Origin: Flavobacterium soli DSM 19725
GTDB lineage: Bacteria; Bacteroidota; Bacteroidia; Flavobacteriales; Flavobacteriaceae
Direction: 5' to 3'
DNA: 64,000 nucleotides
NCBI RefSeq assembly: GCF_000422705.1
Contig: NZ_KE383907.1
Coordinates: forward strand, 119,033-183,032
A program made the translations under genes and the position numbers. Below are positions 26,207 to 35,635 of this stretch, in pieces (the stretch's first letter is position 1; each line of letters begins with the position of its first letter). The notes beneath the pieces are model-generated. The model was not told the DNA's origin and ran no database searches. It saw only the letters and a list, made by a program, of their open reading frames with translations.

Positions 26207-27217
26207 ATGAAAATACTTGTAACAGGAGCAGCAGGTTTTATAGGTTATCACTTATGTGAACGATTATTGGGTTTAAACCATGAAGTTATTGGACTGGATA
26301 ACATTAATGATTATTACGATGTCAATCTTAAATATTCAAGACTTGAAAATTTAGGAATTTCACGCAGTATTATTGAACATAAAAAAATTATAAGCAGTAG
26401 CAAGTATAGTGATCATTTTAGATTTATAAAACTAGATATTAAAGATAAAGATGATTTAGATATAGTTTTTGAGAATCACGGATTTGATATGGTTTGTAAC
26501 CTTGCTGCACAGGCTGGGGTAAGGTATAGTTTAGAAAATCCTTCTGCCTATATTGAGAGCAATGTGGTTGGCTTTTTAAATATCCTAGAAGCATGTAGGA
26601 ATTATAAAATTGACAAACTTGTTTATGCAAGTAGTTCTAGTGTTTATGGGTTAAATGAAAAAATTCCATTTTCAGTATCAGATAATGTAGATAATCCAAT
26701 CAGTTTATATGCTGCAACTAAAAAGAGTAATGAATTGATGGCTCATACTTATAGCCATTTGTTTGGTATAAAAACCACAGGGTTGCGTTTTTTTACTGTT
26801 TATGGGCCTTGGGGAAGACCCGATATGGCGATGTTTTTATTTACTGAGGCTATCCTTAATGACAAACCAATAAACGTTTTCAATAATGGAGCACTTTATA
26901 GGGATTTTACGTATATCGATGATATTGTTGAAGGTGTTGTATCCTGTCTTTTAAAAGAAACAGATGATAAAACATTATATAGATTATATAATATTGGAAA
27001 TAGTAAACCAGTTCGCTTATTAGATTTTATTTCAGAAATAGAAAAAAGAACTAATAAAACAGCGGTTAAAAATTTTTTACCAATGCAAGCTGGAGATGTA
27101 GAGAAAACTTGGGCAGATGTTACAAGTCTGAAGAATGATTTTGGTTATGAGCCGAAAACTAATATAGAAAAGGGTGTAGAAAATTTTATTAATTGGTATA
27201 AAGAATATTATAATTAG
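26207..27217 (+). CDS. UDP-glucuronate 4-epimerase-like NAD-dependent epimerase
   Basis: A 336-residue extended SDR protein. The glycine motif is GAAGFIGYH (residues 7-15); the pattern LDNINDYYDVNLKYSRL (about 31-47) is the family hallmark of UDP-GlcA 4-epimerases (CapI/LspL type). AAQAGVRYSLENPSAYIESN, YASSSSVYG, YAATKKSNELMAHTYSHL (YxxxK) and FFTVYGPWGRPDMAMFLFT follow. It should interconvert UDP-glucuronate and UDP-galacturonate, using the product of ugd at 22782. It is the first gene of a dense run of 21 same-strand genes reaching 47068. Confidence 0.9.
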   Translation: MKILVTGAAGFIGYHLCERLLGLNHEVIGLDNINDYYDVNLKYSRLENLGISRSIIEHKKIISSSKYSDHFRFIKLDIKDKDDLDIVFENHGFDMVCNLAAQAGVRYSLENPSAYIESNVVGFLNILEACRNYKIDKLVYASSSSVYGLNEKIPFSVSDNVDNPISLYAATKKSNELMAHTYSHLFGIKTTGLRFFTVYGPWGRPDMAMFLFTEAILNDKPINVFNNGALYRDFTYIDDIVEGVVSCLLKETDDKTLYRLYNIGNSKPVRLLDFISEIEKRTNKTAVKNFLPMQAGDVEKTWADVTSLKNDFGYEPKTNIEKGVENFINWYKEYYN

Positions 27218-27248
27218 TACAATAAAGCAAATAATAGATAAAAAAATT

Positions 27249-28205
27249 TTGGTTACAGGAGGGGCTGGTTTTATTGGCTCAAATCTTTGTGAACATTTAT
27301 TGGAACATGATAATAAGGTAATATGTCTTGATAATTTTTCAACTGGACGAACACAAAATATCCAACATTTATTTGGAAATCCAAATTTCAAGCTTATTGT
27401 TGGTGATATAAGGAATTTGGCAGATTGTCATAAGGCCGCTGCTGGGGTAGATTACATACTCCATGAGGCAGCATTAGGATCTGTTCCACGTTCTATTAAT
27501 GATCCCATAATGAGTAATGATGTAAATGTATCAGGTTTTTTAAATATGCTGGTTGCCGCAAGAGATGCTAAAGTTAAAAAGTTTGTCTACGCAGCAAGTT
27601 CTTCAACATATGGTGATTCAGAAACCTTGCCTAAGGAAGAAGAAACCATTGGTAGACCTTTGTCTCCTTATGCAGTTACCAAATATATAAACGAATTATA
27701 TGCGGATATTTTTTACAGAACCTATGGATTAAATACTATAGGATTACGTTATTTTAATGTGTTTGGAAGAAAACAGGACACTAATGGAGCGTATGCGGCT
27801 GTGATTCCTAAATTCGTAATGAAATTGATGCAACATGAGAGTCCTCTTATTAATGGAGATGGAAGTTATTCTCGTGATTTTACATATATTGATAATGTAA
27901 TTCAAATGAATGTCTTAGCTATATTAACGGAGAATCCAGAAGCAGTCAATACAGTCTACAATACTGCATGTGGTGATAGGACAACTCTAAAGGAATTGGT
28001 GAACTATTTGAAATTTTTTTTATCGAAATATGATTCCAAAATTGCAAATGTACAATTAGTTTATGGACCGAATAGGATAGGAGATATACCACATTCTTTA
28101 GCAAATATTGATAAAGCTAAATTGTTATTAGGCTATGACCCACAATTCTCAGTACAACAAGGTTTAAGTGAAGCTGTAAAATGGTATTGGGAAAATTTAA
28201 AATAG
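27249..28205 (+). CDS. wbpP: UDP-N-acetylhexosamine 4-epimerase (WbpP/TviC-like)
   Basis: A 318-residue extended SDR protein. Signatures are VTGGAGFIGSNLCEHLLE, NFSTGRTQNI, HEAALGSVPRSINDPI (the WbpP/TviC-specific 'ALGSVPRS' stretch), YAASSSTYGDSE and SPYAVTKYINELYADIF (YxxxK). It should interconvert UDP-GlcNAc and UDP-GalNAc, or their uronic acids, together with the TviB/WbpO-like enzyme encoded next. Start problem: TTG 27249 truncates the first beta strand. The frame is open back to 27180 and reads IIDKKILVTGG with no ATG or GTG, so the true start may be ATA 27231/27234 or ATT 27213. Confidence 0.88.
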   Translation: MVTGGAGFIGSNLCEHLLEHDNKVICLDNFSTGRTQNIQHLFGNPNFKLIVGDIRNLADCHKAAAGVDYILHEAALGSVPRSINDPIMSNDVNVSGFLNMLVAARDAKVKKFVYAASSSTYGDSETLPKEEETIGRPLSPYAVTKYINELYADIFYRTYGLNTIGLRYFNVFGRKQDTNGAYAAVIPKFVMKLMQHESPLINGDGSYSRDFTYIDNVIQMNVLAILTENPEAVNTVYNTACGDRTTLKELVNYLKFFLSKYDSKIANVQLVYGPNRIGDIPHSLANIDKAKLLLGYDPQFSVQQGLSEAVKWYWENLK

Positions 28206-28245
28206 GATATAAAAAAGTTATTATAATATTGTTAGGTTGTTGGGT

Positions 28246-29523
28246 ATGAATATAAAAATTGCAGTTATAGGTTTGGGATATGTCGGGCTTCCTCTAGCAC
28301 GATTATTTGCAACAAAATATCCAGTAGTGGGGTATGATATTAATCAAAAAAGAATTGCAGAATTATCTTCAGGTAGAGACAGGACTTTAGAGGTTTCTGA
28401 TGATATTTTAAATAAGGTATTAGTTGATAATCTTGATAGCCATCAAAGTGGATTGTTGTGTTCTTCAAATCTTGAGGATATAGCGAATTGTAATTATTAT
28501 GTGGTTACTGTCCCTACACCTGTTGATAAAAACAATAGGCCGGATTTAGTTCCACTTTATAAATCTAGTGAGGCGGTTGGTAAGGTGTTGAAAAAGGGAG
28601 ACATTGTTATTTATGAATCGACAGTATATCCTGGGGCTACAGAAGAAGAGTGTGTGCCTGTTTTGGAAAGGGTTTCAGGTTTAAAATTTAATGTCGATTT
28701 TTTTGCAGGATATTCGCCTGAACGTATCAATCCTGGGGATAAAGAGCATACAGTAGAAAGTATATTGAAAGTAACAGCTGGCTCAACACCAGAAATTGGT
28801 CTTAAGGTAGATGATTTATATAAGTCTGTTATTACCGCTGGTACTTATTTAGCTCCGACAATTAAAGTAGCTGAGGCCGCCAAGGTAATTGAAAACTCTC
28901 AAAGAGATATTAATATTGCTTTTGTAAATGAATTGGCTAAAATTTTTAATTTACTAAATATTGATACACATGCAGTTTTAGAAGCAGCTAGTACTAAGTG
29001 GAATTTTTTACCGTTTAAACCTGGTTTGGTTGGTGGGCACTGTATTGGAGTTGACCCTTATTATCTAGCACAAAAAGCTCAAGAAGTTGGGTATCATCCT
29101 GAGATAATTTTAGCGGGGAGAAAGTTAAATGATTCGATGGCATCCTATGTAGCTTCACAAATTGTAAAGTTGATGATTAGAAACAATATAAAAGTCAACG
29201 GAGCAAAAGTTCTGAACTTGGGAATAACCTTTAAAGAAAACTGTCCAGATGTTAGAAATACGAAAGCTGTAGATCTAGTAAAGGCATTGCAAGAGTATAG
29301 CTTAAAGGTTACAATTTACGATCCTTTGGCTAGTATTGATGAGTTGCAGCATGAATATTCACTTGAAAGTGTAGTAGAATTGCCGAATGAAAAATTTGAC
29401 CTGATTGTTTTAACTGTTGCTCATTCTGAATTCCTGAATTTGGATTTATATCAGTATTTGAACCCAGGGGGAGTAATCTATGATGTAAAAGGAATTTTAA
29501 AGGAATTTAATTTGAGATTGTAA
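28246..29523 (+). CDS. tviB: UDP-N-acetyl-hexosamine 6-dehydrogenase (TviB/WbpO-like)
   Basis: A 425-residue nucleotide-sugar dehydrogenase with GLGYVGLPLA (about residues 8-17), TVPTPVDKNNRPDL, YESTVYPGATEE, SPERINPGDKEHT and the catalytic Cys in PGLVGGHCIGVDPYYLA (about residue 263). The wording SPERINPGDKEHTVE is typical of the TviB/WbpA/WbpO group acting on UDP-GlcNAc or UDP-GalNAc. With the preceding WbpP-like epimerase it predicts UDP-GalNAcA, the Vi-antigen precursor. Two in-frame TTG codons (28237, 28240) precede ATG 28246; the ATG puts the Rossmann motif at the usual distance. Confidence 0.92.
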   Translation: MNIKIAVIGLGYVGLPLARLFATKYPVVGYDINQKRIAELSSGRDRTLEVSDDILNKVLVDNLDSHQSGLLCSSNLEDIANCNYYVVTVPTPVDKNNRPDLVPLYKSSEAVGKVLKKGDIVIYESTVYPGATEEECVPVLERVSGLKFNVDFFAGYSPERINPGDKEHTVESILKVTAGSTPEIGLKVDDLYKSVITAGTYLAPTIKVAEAAKVIENSQRDINIAFVNELAKIFNLLNIDTHAVLEAASTKWNFLPFKPGLVGGHCIGVDPYYLAQKAQEVGYHPEIILAGRKLNDSMASYVASQIVKLMIRNNIKVNGAKVLNLGITFKENCPDVRNTKAVDLVKALQEYSLKVTIYDPLASIDELQHEYSLESVVELPNEKFDLIVLTVAHSEFLNLDLYQYLNPGGVIYDVKGILKEFNLRL

Positions 29524-29566
29524 ATAATTGTAAAAAATATTCAAAATAAAATCGTAACAAGTAATA

Positions 29567-30694
29567 ATGAAAACAAAACACTTAATCATATTTGGTACTC
29601 GACCTGAAGCAATTAAAATGGCTCCATTAGTAAAAGAATTTTTTAAACATAAAGAATTTGAAACTAAAGTTTGTGTAACAGCCCAACATAGAGAAATGTT
29701 AGATCAAGTTTTAGAGTTTTTTGAGATCATTCCTGACTATGATTTGAATTTGATGAAACCCAATCAAAATCTATACACATTGACTGCTGATATCATCACA
29801 GAATTGAAACCAATTTTAGAAGATTTTCAGCCAGATTTTGTGTATGTGCATGGTGATACTTCTACAACAATGGCAGCTAGTATTGCAGGATTTTATTCAG
29901 GTGCTAAAATATGCCATGTAGAAGCAGGTCTAAGAACGCACAATAAGCGATCCCCGTTTCCAGAAGAAATTAATAGACAAGTTACAGGTCGTATTGCGGA
30001 CTATCATTTTGCTCCCACAGAACAATCTAAACTTAATTTATTGGCAGAAAATATAAATACAGCCGATATTTTAGTGACTGGAAATACGGTAATTGATGCT
30101 TTATTAGATAGTTCAGAACGAGTAAAGCAAATAGAGAACATTGAAATCGAGAATCTTAAAGAGATAGTCGATTTTTCAAAGAGAATCATTTTGGTTACAG
30201 GGCATCGTCGTGAAAATCATGGGCAAGGATTTATTAATATTTGTCAGGCTTTGAAAGAAGTTGCTGTAGCTCATCCTGATGTACAAATTATATATCCAGT
30301 CCATTTGAATCCAAATGTTAAAATACCTGTCTATGAAATTTTATCAGGAATTGAAAATATTAAATTGATTGATCCTCTCGCATATCCTGCATTTGTATGG
30401 TTGATGACACATTCTTTTATGATTGTTACAGATTCTGGAGGTGTGCAGGAAGAAGCTCCAAGTTTAGGAAAACCTGTATTAGTGATGCGTGATACTACCG
30501 AGCGACCGGAAGCCGTAGAGGCAGGTACTGTAATTTTAGTTGGAACTGATAAGGATAAAATAGTATTTGAAGCAAATAGTTTATTAAATGACACACATCG
30601 TTATCAATCCATGAGTGAATTACATAATCCGTATGGTGATGGCAAGGCATGTAACAGAATAGCAGAATTTATCAAGGAAAAAAATAAAAAATAA
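29567..30694 (+). CDS. wecB: UDP-N-acetylglucosamine 2-epimerase (non-hydrolysing)
   Basis: A 375-residue cytoplasmic enzyme converting UDP-GlcNAc to UDP-ManNAc. Motifs are [17 protein letters not shown] (residues 8-24), [57 protein letters not shown] and [29 protein letters not shown], cited in parts as [18 protein letters not shown] and RDTTERPEA. All are canonical for WecB/MnaA. The ManNAc dehydrogenase gene wecC follows after 11 bases, so the pair makes UDP-ManNAcA. Confidence 0.97.
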   Translation: MKTKHLIIFGTRPEAIKMAPLVKEFFKHKEFETKVCVTAQHREMLDQVLEFFEIIPDYDLNLMKPNQNLYTLTADIITELKPILEDFQPDFVYVHGDTSTTMAASIAGFYSGAKICHVEAGLRTHNKRSPFPEEINRQVTGRIADYHFAPTEQSKLNLLAENINTADILVTGNTVIDALLDSSERVKQIENIEIENLKEIVDFSKRIILVTGHRRENHGQGFINICQALKEVAVAHPDVQIIYPVHLNPNVKIPVYEILSGIENIKLIDPLAYPAFVWLMTHSFMIVTDSGGVQEEAPSLGKPVLVMRDTTERPEAVEAGTVILVGTDKDKIVFEANSLLNDTHRYQSMSELHNPYGDGKACNRIAEFIKEKNKK

Positions 30695-30705
30695 AAAAAA
30701 GTAGA

Positions 30706-31926
30706 ATGAAAGCAAAAGTAGTAACTATTGGTTTAGGATATATTGGATTACCAACTTCAGCATTGATTGCGAATAATAAAATTTCCGTACACGGTGTTGA
30801 TATTTCACAGCATGTTGTAGATACCATTAATGCTGGAAAAATTCATATTGTTGAACCTGATTTGGATCAAGCAGTAGCAAAAGCAGTAAAGGAGGGATAC
30901 TTGAAGGCAGATGTAAAACCCGTTGTAGCTGATACCTATTTAGTAGTAGTTCCAACCCCTTTTAAAGGCAATCATGAGCCTGATATTTCTTATGTAAAAG
31001 CTGCTACAACTGCTATATTACCTTTGTTGAAAGAAGGTGATTTGTATATTATTGAATCTACTTCTCCCATAGGAACTACAGAAAAGATGATGGATTATAT
31101 TTTTTCAGTGCGTCCAGAATTAGAGCATAAGATTTATTTGGCTTATTGTCCAGAGCGAGTATTACCGGGTAATGTGATGTATGAATTGGTACATAATGAC
31201 CGAGTTATTGGTGGTGTTAATGAGGCTTCTACTCAAAAAGCACTAGCATTTTATAGTCAATTTGTAGAAGGTGAATTACATCCAACAAATGCTCGTACAG
31301 CAGAAATGTGTAAACTAACTGAGAATGCATCGAGAGATTCACAAATAGCTTTTGCTAACGAATTGTCGTTGATATGCGACAAAGCTGATATTAATGTTTG
31401 GAAGCTTATAGATTTAGCAAATAAACATCCTCGTGTAAATATTTTGCAACCCGGATGTGGAGTAGGAGGACATTGCATCGCAGTTGATCCTTATTTCATT
31501 ACTGCTGATTTTCCTATGGAGTCTCGTATGATTGCCCAAGCACGTGAAACAAATAATTACAAATCTTTTTGGTGTGCCGAAAAAGTAAAGAATGCTCGAT
31601 TAGAATTTGAATTGAAACATGGACTTCAGCCTTCTATTGCTATTATGGGATTAGCATTTAAACCAAATATAGATGATTTACGTGAATCACCGGCCATCCA
31701 TATTGCAGAGCGCGTTTTGCAAGACTCAGGTGATGCTGATATGTATATTGTTGAACCAAACGTGCATGAGCATAAAGTATTTAAATTGACAGATTATAAA
31801 GAAGCTATTCAAAAAGCAGATATTGTTGTCCTATTGGTTGCACATGATCAGTTTAAGGATATTCAGTTTAGAGAGGGGCAAATTGTCTTAGATTTTTGCG
31901 GCGTTAATAATAAGCATCTTAAGTAA
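30706..31926 (+). CDS. wecC: UDP-N-acetyl-D-mannosamine dehydrogenase
   Basis: A 406-residue enzyme oxidising UDP-ManNAc to UDP-ManNAcA. It shows GLGYIGLPTSALIA (about residues 8-21), VPTPFKGNHEPDISYV, ESTSPIGTTEKM, YCPERVLPGNVMYELVHNDR (the WecC hallmark), and the catalytic Cys in GCGVGGHCIAVDPYFI (about residue 258). It is directly downstream of wecB. This is the third NDP-sugar dehydrogenase of the locus after ugd and the TviB-like gene, pointing to a strongly acidic polymer. Confidence 0.97.
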   Translation: MKAKVVTIGLGYIGLPTSALIANNKISVHGVDISQHVVDTINAGKIHIVEPDLDQAVAKAVKEGYLKADVKPVVADTYLVVVPTPFKGNHEPDISYVKAATTAILPLLKEGDLYIIESTSPIGTTEKMMDYIFSVRPELEHKIYLAYCPERVLPGNVMYELVHNDRVIGGVNEASTQKALAFYSQFVEGELHPTNARTAEMCKLTENASRDSQIAFANELSLICDKADINVWKLIDLANKHPRVNILQPGCGVGGHCIAVDPYFITADFPMESRMIAQARETNNYKSFWCAEKVKNARLEFELKHGLQPSIAIMGLAFKPNIDDLRESPAIHIAERVLQDSGDADMYIVEPNVHEHKVFKLTDYKEAIQKADIVVLLVAHDQFKDIQFREGQIVLDFCGVNNKHLK

Positions 31927-31943
31927 GATCTTTATCTAAAATT

Positions 31944-33395
31944 ATGACAGAAAAACTCACAAAGAAAACGTTTAATGGCTTTTTTTGGTTAACTTTAATG
32001 AAGCTATTAAGAGCTCTCTTTCAATTGGTTGTGCTAGCAGTTTTATCAAGACTCTTATCTCCAGTTGATTTTGGATTGATGAGTATAGTCTTTATCATGC
32101 TCAATTTTGCCGATATATTTAATGATATTGGGCTAGGACCTGCAATAACACAAAAAGAAAATATCGATGATACCGATATTGCCACAAGTTTTACATCATC
32201 AATCTTCTTGGGGATTTTTGTTTTTATATTTTTACAATTGACGGCTTCATTTATTGCTGATTTTTTTAATAATCAAGAAGTTATACCTGTTTTAAAATCA
32301 ATCTCTTTTGTTCTTTTTCTTACTAGTATTTCAACAACTGCGAAAGGATTATTATACAGGAAACTAGATTTTAAAAAACTTACAATTGTTACCTTGTTTT
32401 CATACATTATAGGTTATGGTTGTGTTTCTATCTTTTTAGCCTTAAAAGGTTTTGGAGTATGGGCATTAGTTTGGGGAGTGCTATGTCAAAATATAATTTT
32501 AACATTTTTGCTTTTTTACTATGTAAAAGAATCATTTAAGTTAGGTTGGAATAAAGCATCTTTCAAAGGATTATTTGGATTTGGTTCTGGTTATACCCTT
32601 GGAAGAATTTTTACTTTCATAGCGAATCAAGGTGATAAAATCATAATTGGTAGATTCATGGATGTAGCAACTCTGGGTTTATACGAAAGGAGTTTTCAAG
32701 TTGTACGTTACACAGCTGGTCTAATGGGGGAAATAATAGATAAAGTACTCTTTTCGCCTATTGCAAGAAAACAGAATGACCTTAATACCATAAGCCGGGT
32801 TTTTTTAGATATCACTTATGTCTTATCAATCATTCTATTTCCTTTGAGTGTCTATATGTCGCAAAATGCAAAGTATATAGTGATATTGGTTTTAGGAGAA
32901 AAGTGGTCGTCATCTATACCCATTGTAGTTGCAATGTCGCTAACACTTTTCTTTTGGGTTACAACAAAGCTTAGTAATACTATAGCAAAATCTCTTGGAG
33001 CAGTTTATGAAAGAGCATTAAGAAACTTTATTTATGCATTAATGGTGCTTTTGTCAGCCTATATAGGTGTTCAATATAATATTATAATTGTGGCCTACCT
33101 AGTTTCAATTGTACTAATTATAAATTATGTATTCTCTTATATTCAGATAAAAAAACTTACAAAATTAAAACATTTGGATTTTATTGAAAATCATATTTTG
33201 GGATTAATAGTAGCTTTAATAGGTTTTTTAATTACTTACTGGTTAAAAAGACTAACGGATGATTTTTATAACAACACCTACATTAATTTAGCAGCTTCAG
33301 GTGTGATTTATTCGATTGTGGTTTTCATCGCGGTATATAAGTTTGACTATAAAGGAGTCTTTCTAACATATTTAAATAGAATAAGAAGCAAATAA
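31944..33395 (+). CDS. wzx: Wzx-type polysaccharide repeat-unit flippase (MOP superfamily)
   Basis: A 483-residue protein with 12-14 hydrophobic helices. The N-terminus (KKTFNGFFWLTLMKLLRALFQL, cited as FNGFFWLTLMKLLRALFQL) and the stretch LSRLLSPVDFGLMSIVFIML are characteristic of the WzxC/TuaB-type polysaccharide transporter family, as is GDKIIIGRFMDVATLGLYERSFQV. It should move the undecaprenyl-diphosphate-linked repeat unit across the inner membrane before Wzy polymerises it. It lies between the precursor genes and the assembly genes of the same operon. Confidence 0.92.
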   Translation: MTEKLTKKTFNGFFWLTLMKLLRALFQLVVLAVLSRLLSPVDFGLMSIVFIMLNFADIFNDIGLGPAITQKENIDDTDIATSFTSSIFLGIFVFIFLQLTASFIADFFNNQEVIPVLKSISFVLFLTSISTTAKGLLYRKLDFKKLTIVTLFSYIIGYGCVSIFLALKGFGVWALVWGVLCQNIILTFLLFYYVKESFKLGWNKASFKGLFGFGSGYTLGRIFTFIANQGDKIIIGRFMDVATLGLYERSFQVVRYTAGLMGEIIDKVLFSPIARKQNDLNTISRVFLDITYVLSIILFPLSVYMSQNAKYIVILVLGEKWSSSIPIVVAMSLTLFFWVTTKLSNTIAKSLGAVYERALRNFIYALMVLLSAYIGVQYNIIIVAYLVSIVLIINYVFSYIQIKKLTKLKHLDFIENHILGLIVALIGFLITYWLKRLTDDFYNNTYINLAASGVIYSIVVFIAVYKFDYKGVFLTYLNRIRSK

Positions 33396-33430
33396 CAAAT
33401 AAAACAGAAAAATAATAAAAATAGTAAAAA

Positions 33431-34495
33431 ATGAAAATAGGGGTACATGGTTCATATTACGGTAGAAATTTTGGAGATACACTAATCTTGGCAATAATAG
33501 TAAATTGGGTAAGAGAGTATAATCCCCAAGCAGAAATATTCTTGCCTTTTGTAACATCCGAACAAGAGGCCATCGAAATTTTAGGACATAAGAATCCAGA
33601 ATTCGAACTTACTGATCTGGATGGATTAATATTTGGTCCAGGAGGATATTTTGGTGAACCTTCGGGCGGATTTATAAAAAAAATAAGATGGTCATTACGA
33701 AATTATGACAGACATATAAAATGGAATAAAACCCTTTACAAGAACAAATTACCCTATATTATTGTTGGTGTTGGTGTAGGGCCTCTTAGTTTTCCTTTTA
33801 TTAGAAAGGGTGTAGTTAAACTATTTGGAAGTTCAAAGGATATAGCAGTTAGAGATAAATACTCACGACAATATTTAATTGATTGGGGGATTCCGCAAGA
33901 TAAAATCAACCAAACAAGTGATGTAGCATTATCACTAGTGCCAAACCCGGATATCAAAACAGTTAAAAATAAGGTAGCTTTGCATTTTCCAGCTCCTCTA
34001 ACTGACAATGAACAGCAAGTAAAAAGCTTTATAGATTTTATTAAGGCTATAAGTGAGCAATATGATGTACATTTTTTTGAAGATATAAATGGGCAGTTTT
34101 CTCGCAGTAAAAACCCTCAAAATTTGAAAAATCTGCTAGATTCTCAAGGGCTAAAATTGCCTGTTGTAGAATATAAAGATCCCAATACCTTAATAAGTGA
34201 ACTCCAGTCTTTTGATAAGGTTATAACCTCTAAACTACATGTAGGAATTGTAGGTTACTCATTAGGAAAAAGAGTTTTATCTATTCCTGCACACCCAAAA
34301 ACTATCCGATTTTATGAGCAAATTGACAGATCAGAATTTTGTATACCATTTCAAAATGTTACTACAGATTTGTTGCTGAAACAATTTGAAAAGTTGGACA
34401 CTGTTTCAAATTTTGAAAACATCCAATTTGAAAATTCAAATTTAAATAAGAAGATAGTTATGTCTTTTTTAGAGTCCTTACCGAAAAAGAGCTAA
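33431..34495 (+). CDS. Polysaccharide pyruvyltransferase family protein
   Basis: A 354-residue protein with the family pattern: KIGVHGSYYGRNFGDTLIL at the start, GLIFGPGGYFGEPSGGF (the G-G-G-YF nucleotide/sugar loop), VGVGVGPLSFPF, AVRDKYSRQYL and the C-terminal VITSKLHVGIVGYSLGKRV. Members such as CsaB, WcaK and ExoV add pyruvate ketals from phosphoenolpyruvate to polysaccharide sugars, although some family members are glycosyltransferases. Pyruvylation would add another negative charge. The gene directly abuts the Wzy-like polymerase gene (no gap). Confidence 0.85.
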   Translation: MKIGVHGSYYGRNFGDTLILAIIVNWVREYNPQAEIFLPFVTSEQEAIEILGHKNPEFELTDLDGLIFGPGGYFGEPSGGFIKKIRWSLRNYDRHIKWNKTLYKNKLPYIIVGVGVGPLSFPFIRKGVVKLFGSSKDIAVRDKYSRQYLIDWGIPQDKINQTSDVALSLVPNPDIKTVKNKVALHFPAPLTDNEQQVKSFIDFIKAISEQYDVHFFEDINGQFSRSKNPQNLKNLLDSQGLKLPVVEYKDPNTLISELQSFDKVITSKLHVGIVGYSLGKRVLSIPAHPKTIRFYEQIDRSEFCIPFQNVTTDLLLKQFEKLDTVSNFENIQFENSNLNKKIVMSFLESLPKKS

Positions 34496-35635
34496 ATGAG
34501 CCAAGCAGCGTTAAATAGAGACCGATTATCTTGTATAGTTTTATTAGCCTCTGTGGTATTATACTTTTCACAAGAAATAATTTTACCTTTTGCAGCAGTT
34601 GGGCAAATTTTATTGGTCGTTATTTATGGAATTTCTTTTTTGTATTTGATTAAAATGATCTTATCGAAAGAGAAATTTCATAAAATAATGAAAATTTGGG
34701 TTGTTTTTTTGATAATGAATTTATTTGGATATTTATTTTCCAGCAATTATTCAGAATTTGAGATTTTAAAAGCTGTTCTTTTAAATTTTTTGCCTTTTTT
34801 TCCCTTTTATTATTTTGCCAAAAAGAATATTTTAACCACTAAGTATATAGTAGGAGTTTTTTTTGTCCTTTTACCTATTTTTATACTTAAATTTCAAAGA
34901 TCTGTACAAACTTTGAAACTTGAAAAATTTAACGATGATTATGTTGACAATACGGTCTATTTTTTTATAGGACTTCTTCCTTTCGTTTTTTTTATAAAGA
35001 ATAAGATAGTAGCATTTTTAAGTTTGATGGCGATATGGTTTTTTATGGTTCAAAGCTCAAAACGAGGTGCGATATTGGCAGGAATTATAGCTATTATTTT
35101 ATATTTTATACATAATTTATATACTGCTGATTCAAAAACGAAATTCCGTACTTATATTATGTCATTTTTGTTGATTGTAGGAGTTTCACTTTTCGGTTAT
35201 AGAATATATATGGAAAATGAATTCCTGATAACCAGAATGAATGACATGTTAGAAGGAGACACTACCGGGAGGGATTCTATTGCTTCAAATGCATTCCAAG
35301 CTTGGTATCAATCCGATAATATCTTTACCACTTTATTTGGACTTGGCTATAACTCTATTAAATCAATAACAGGGCATGTTTCGCATAACGATTGGGTAGA
35401 TATGTTAACAAGCTATGGCATATTTGGATTATTTCTTTATTCATTAATTTATTTTATTTTTATGAAAGAGATTATGAAAAAGGATTGGATGGTTGACAAA
35501 AAAATAATTTTAATTCTATTTTTTTTTATAGCATTTATTACTTCAATGACTTCCAGGTGGTATTGGTCTAATTTTGCTTATACTCAAATGATAATTTTAC
35601 CTTATATATTAGCTACTAAAAATAAACGGAATTAG
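34496..35635 (+). CDS. wzy: O-antigen/capsule polymerase-like membrane protein (Wzy)
   Basis: A 379-residue protein with about 10 hydrophobic helices and a long loop (about residues 235-300) carrying TTGRDSIASNAFQAWYQSDN and GLGYNSIKSITGHVSHNDWVDML, a pattern typical of O-antigen polymerase/ligase proteins (Wzy_C/O-antigen_lig). It is the only candidate polymerase in the operon. The start codon follows the previous stop immediately and its own stop immediately precedes the next start, indicating tight translational coupling. Sequence conservation in this family is low, so assignment rests on topology and context. Confidence 0.82.
   Translation: MSQAALNRDRLSCIVLLASVVLYFSQEIILPFAAVGQILLVVIYGISFLYLIKMILSKEKFHKIMKIWVVFLIMNLFGYLFSSNYSEFEILKAVLLNFLPFFPFYYFAKKNILTTKYIVGVFFVLLPIFILKFQRSVQTLKLEKFNDDYVDNTVYFFIGLLPFVFFIKNKIVAFLSLMAIWFFMVQSSKRGAILAGIIAIILYFIHNLYTADSKTKFRTYIMSFLLIVGVSLFGYRIYMENEFLITRMNDMLEGDTTGRDSIASNAFQAWYQSDNIFTTLFGLGYNSIKSITGHVSHNDWVDMLTSYGIFGLFLYSLIYFIFMKEIMKKDWMVDKKIILILFFFIAFITSMTSRWYWSNFAYTQMIILPYILATKNKRN

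Noticed and set aside
26207..28205. The two adjacent epimerases as a recent gene duplication
   Set aside because: They carry different subfamily signatures (NINDYYDVNLK versus ALGSVPRS) and are too divergent by eye to be a recent tandem copy.
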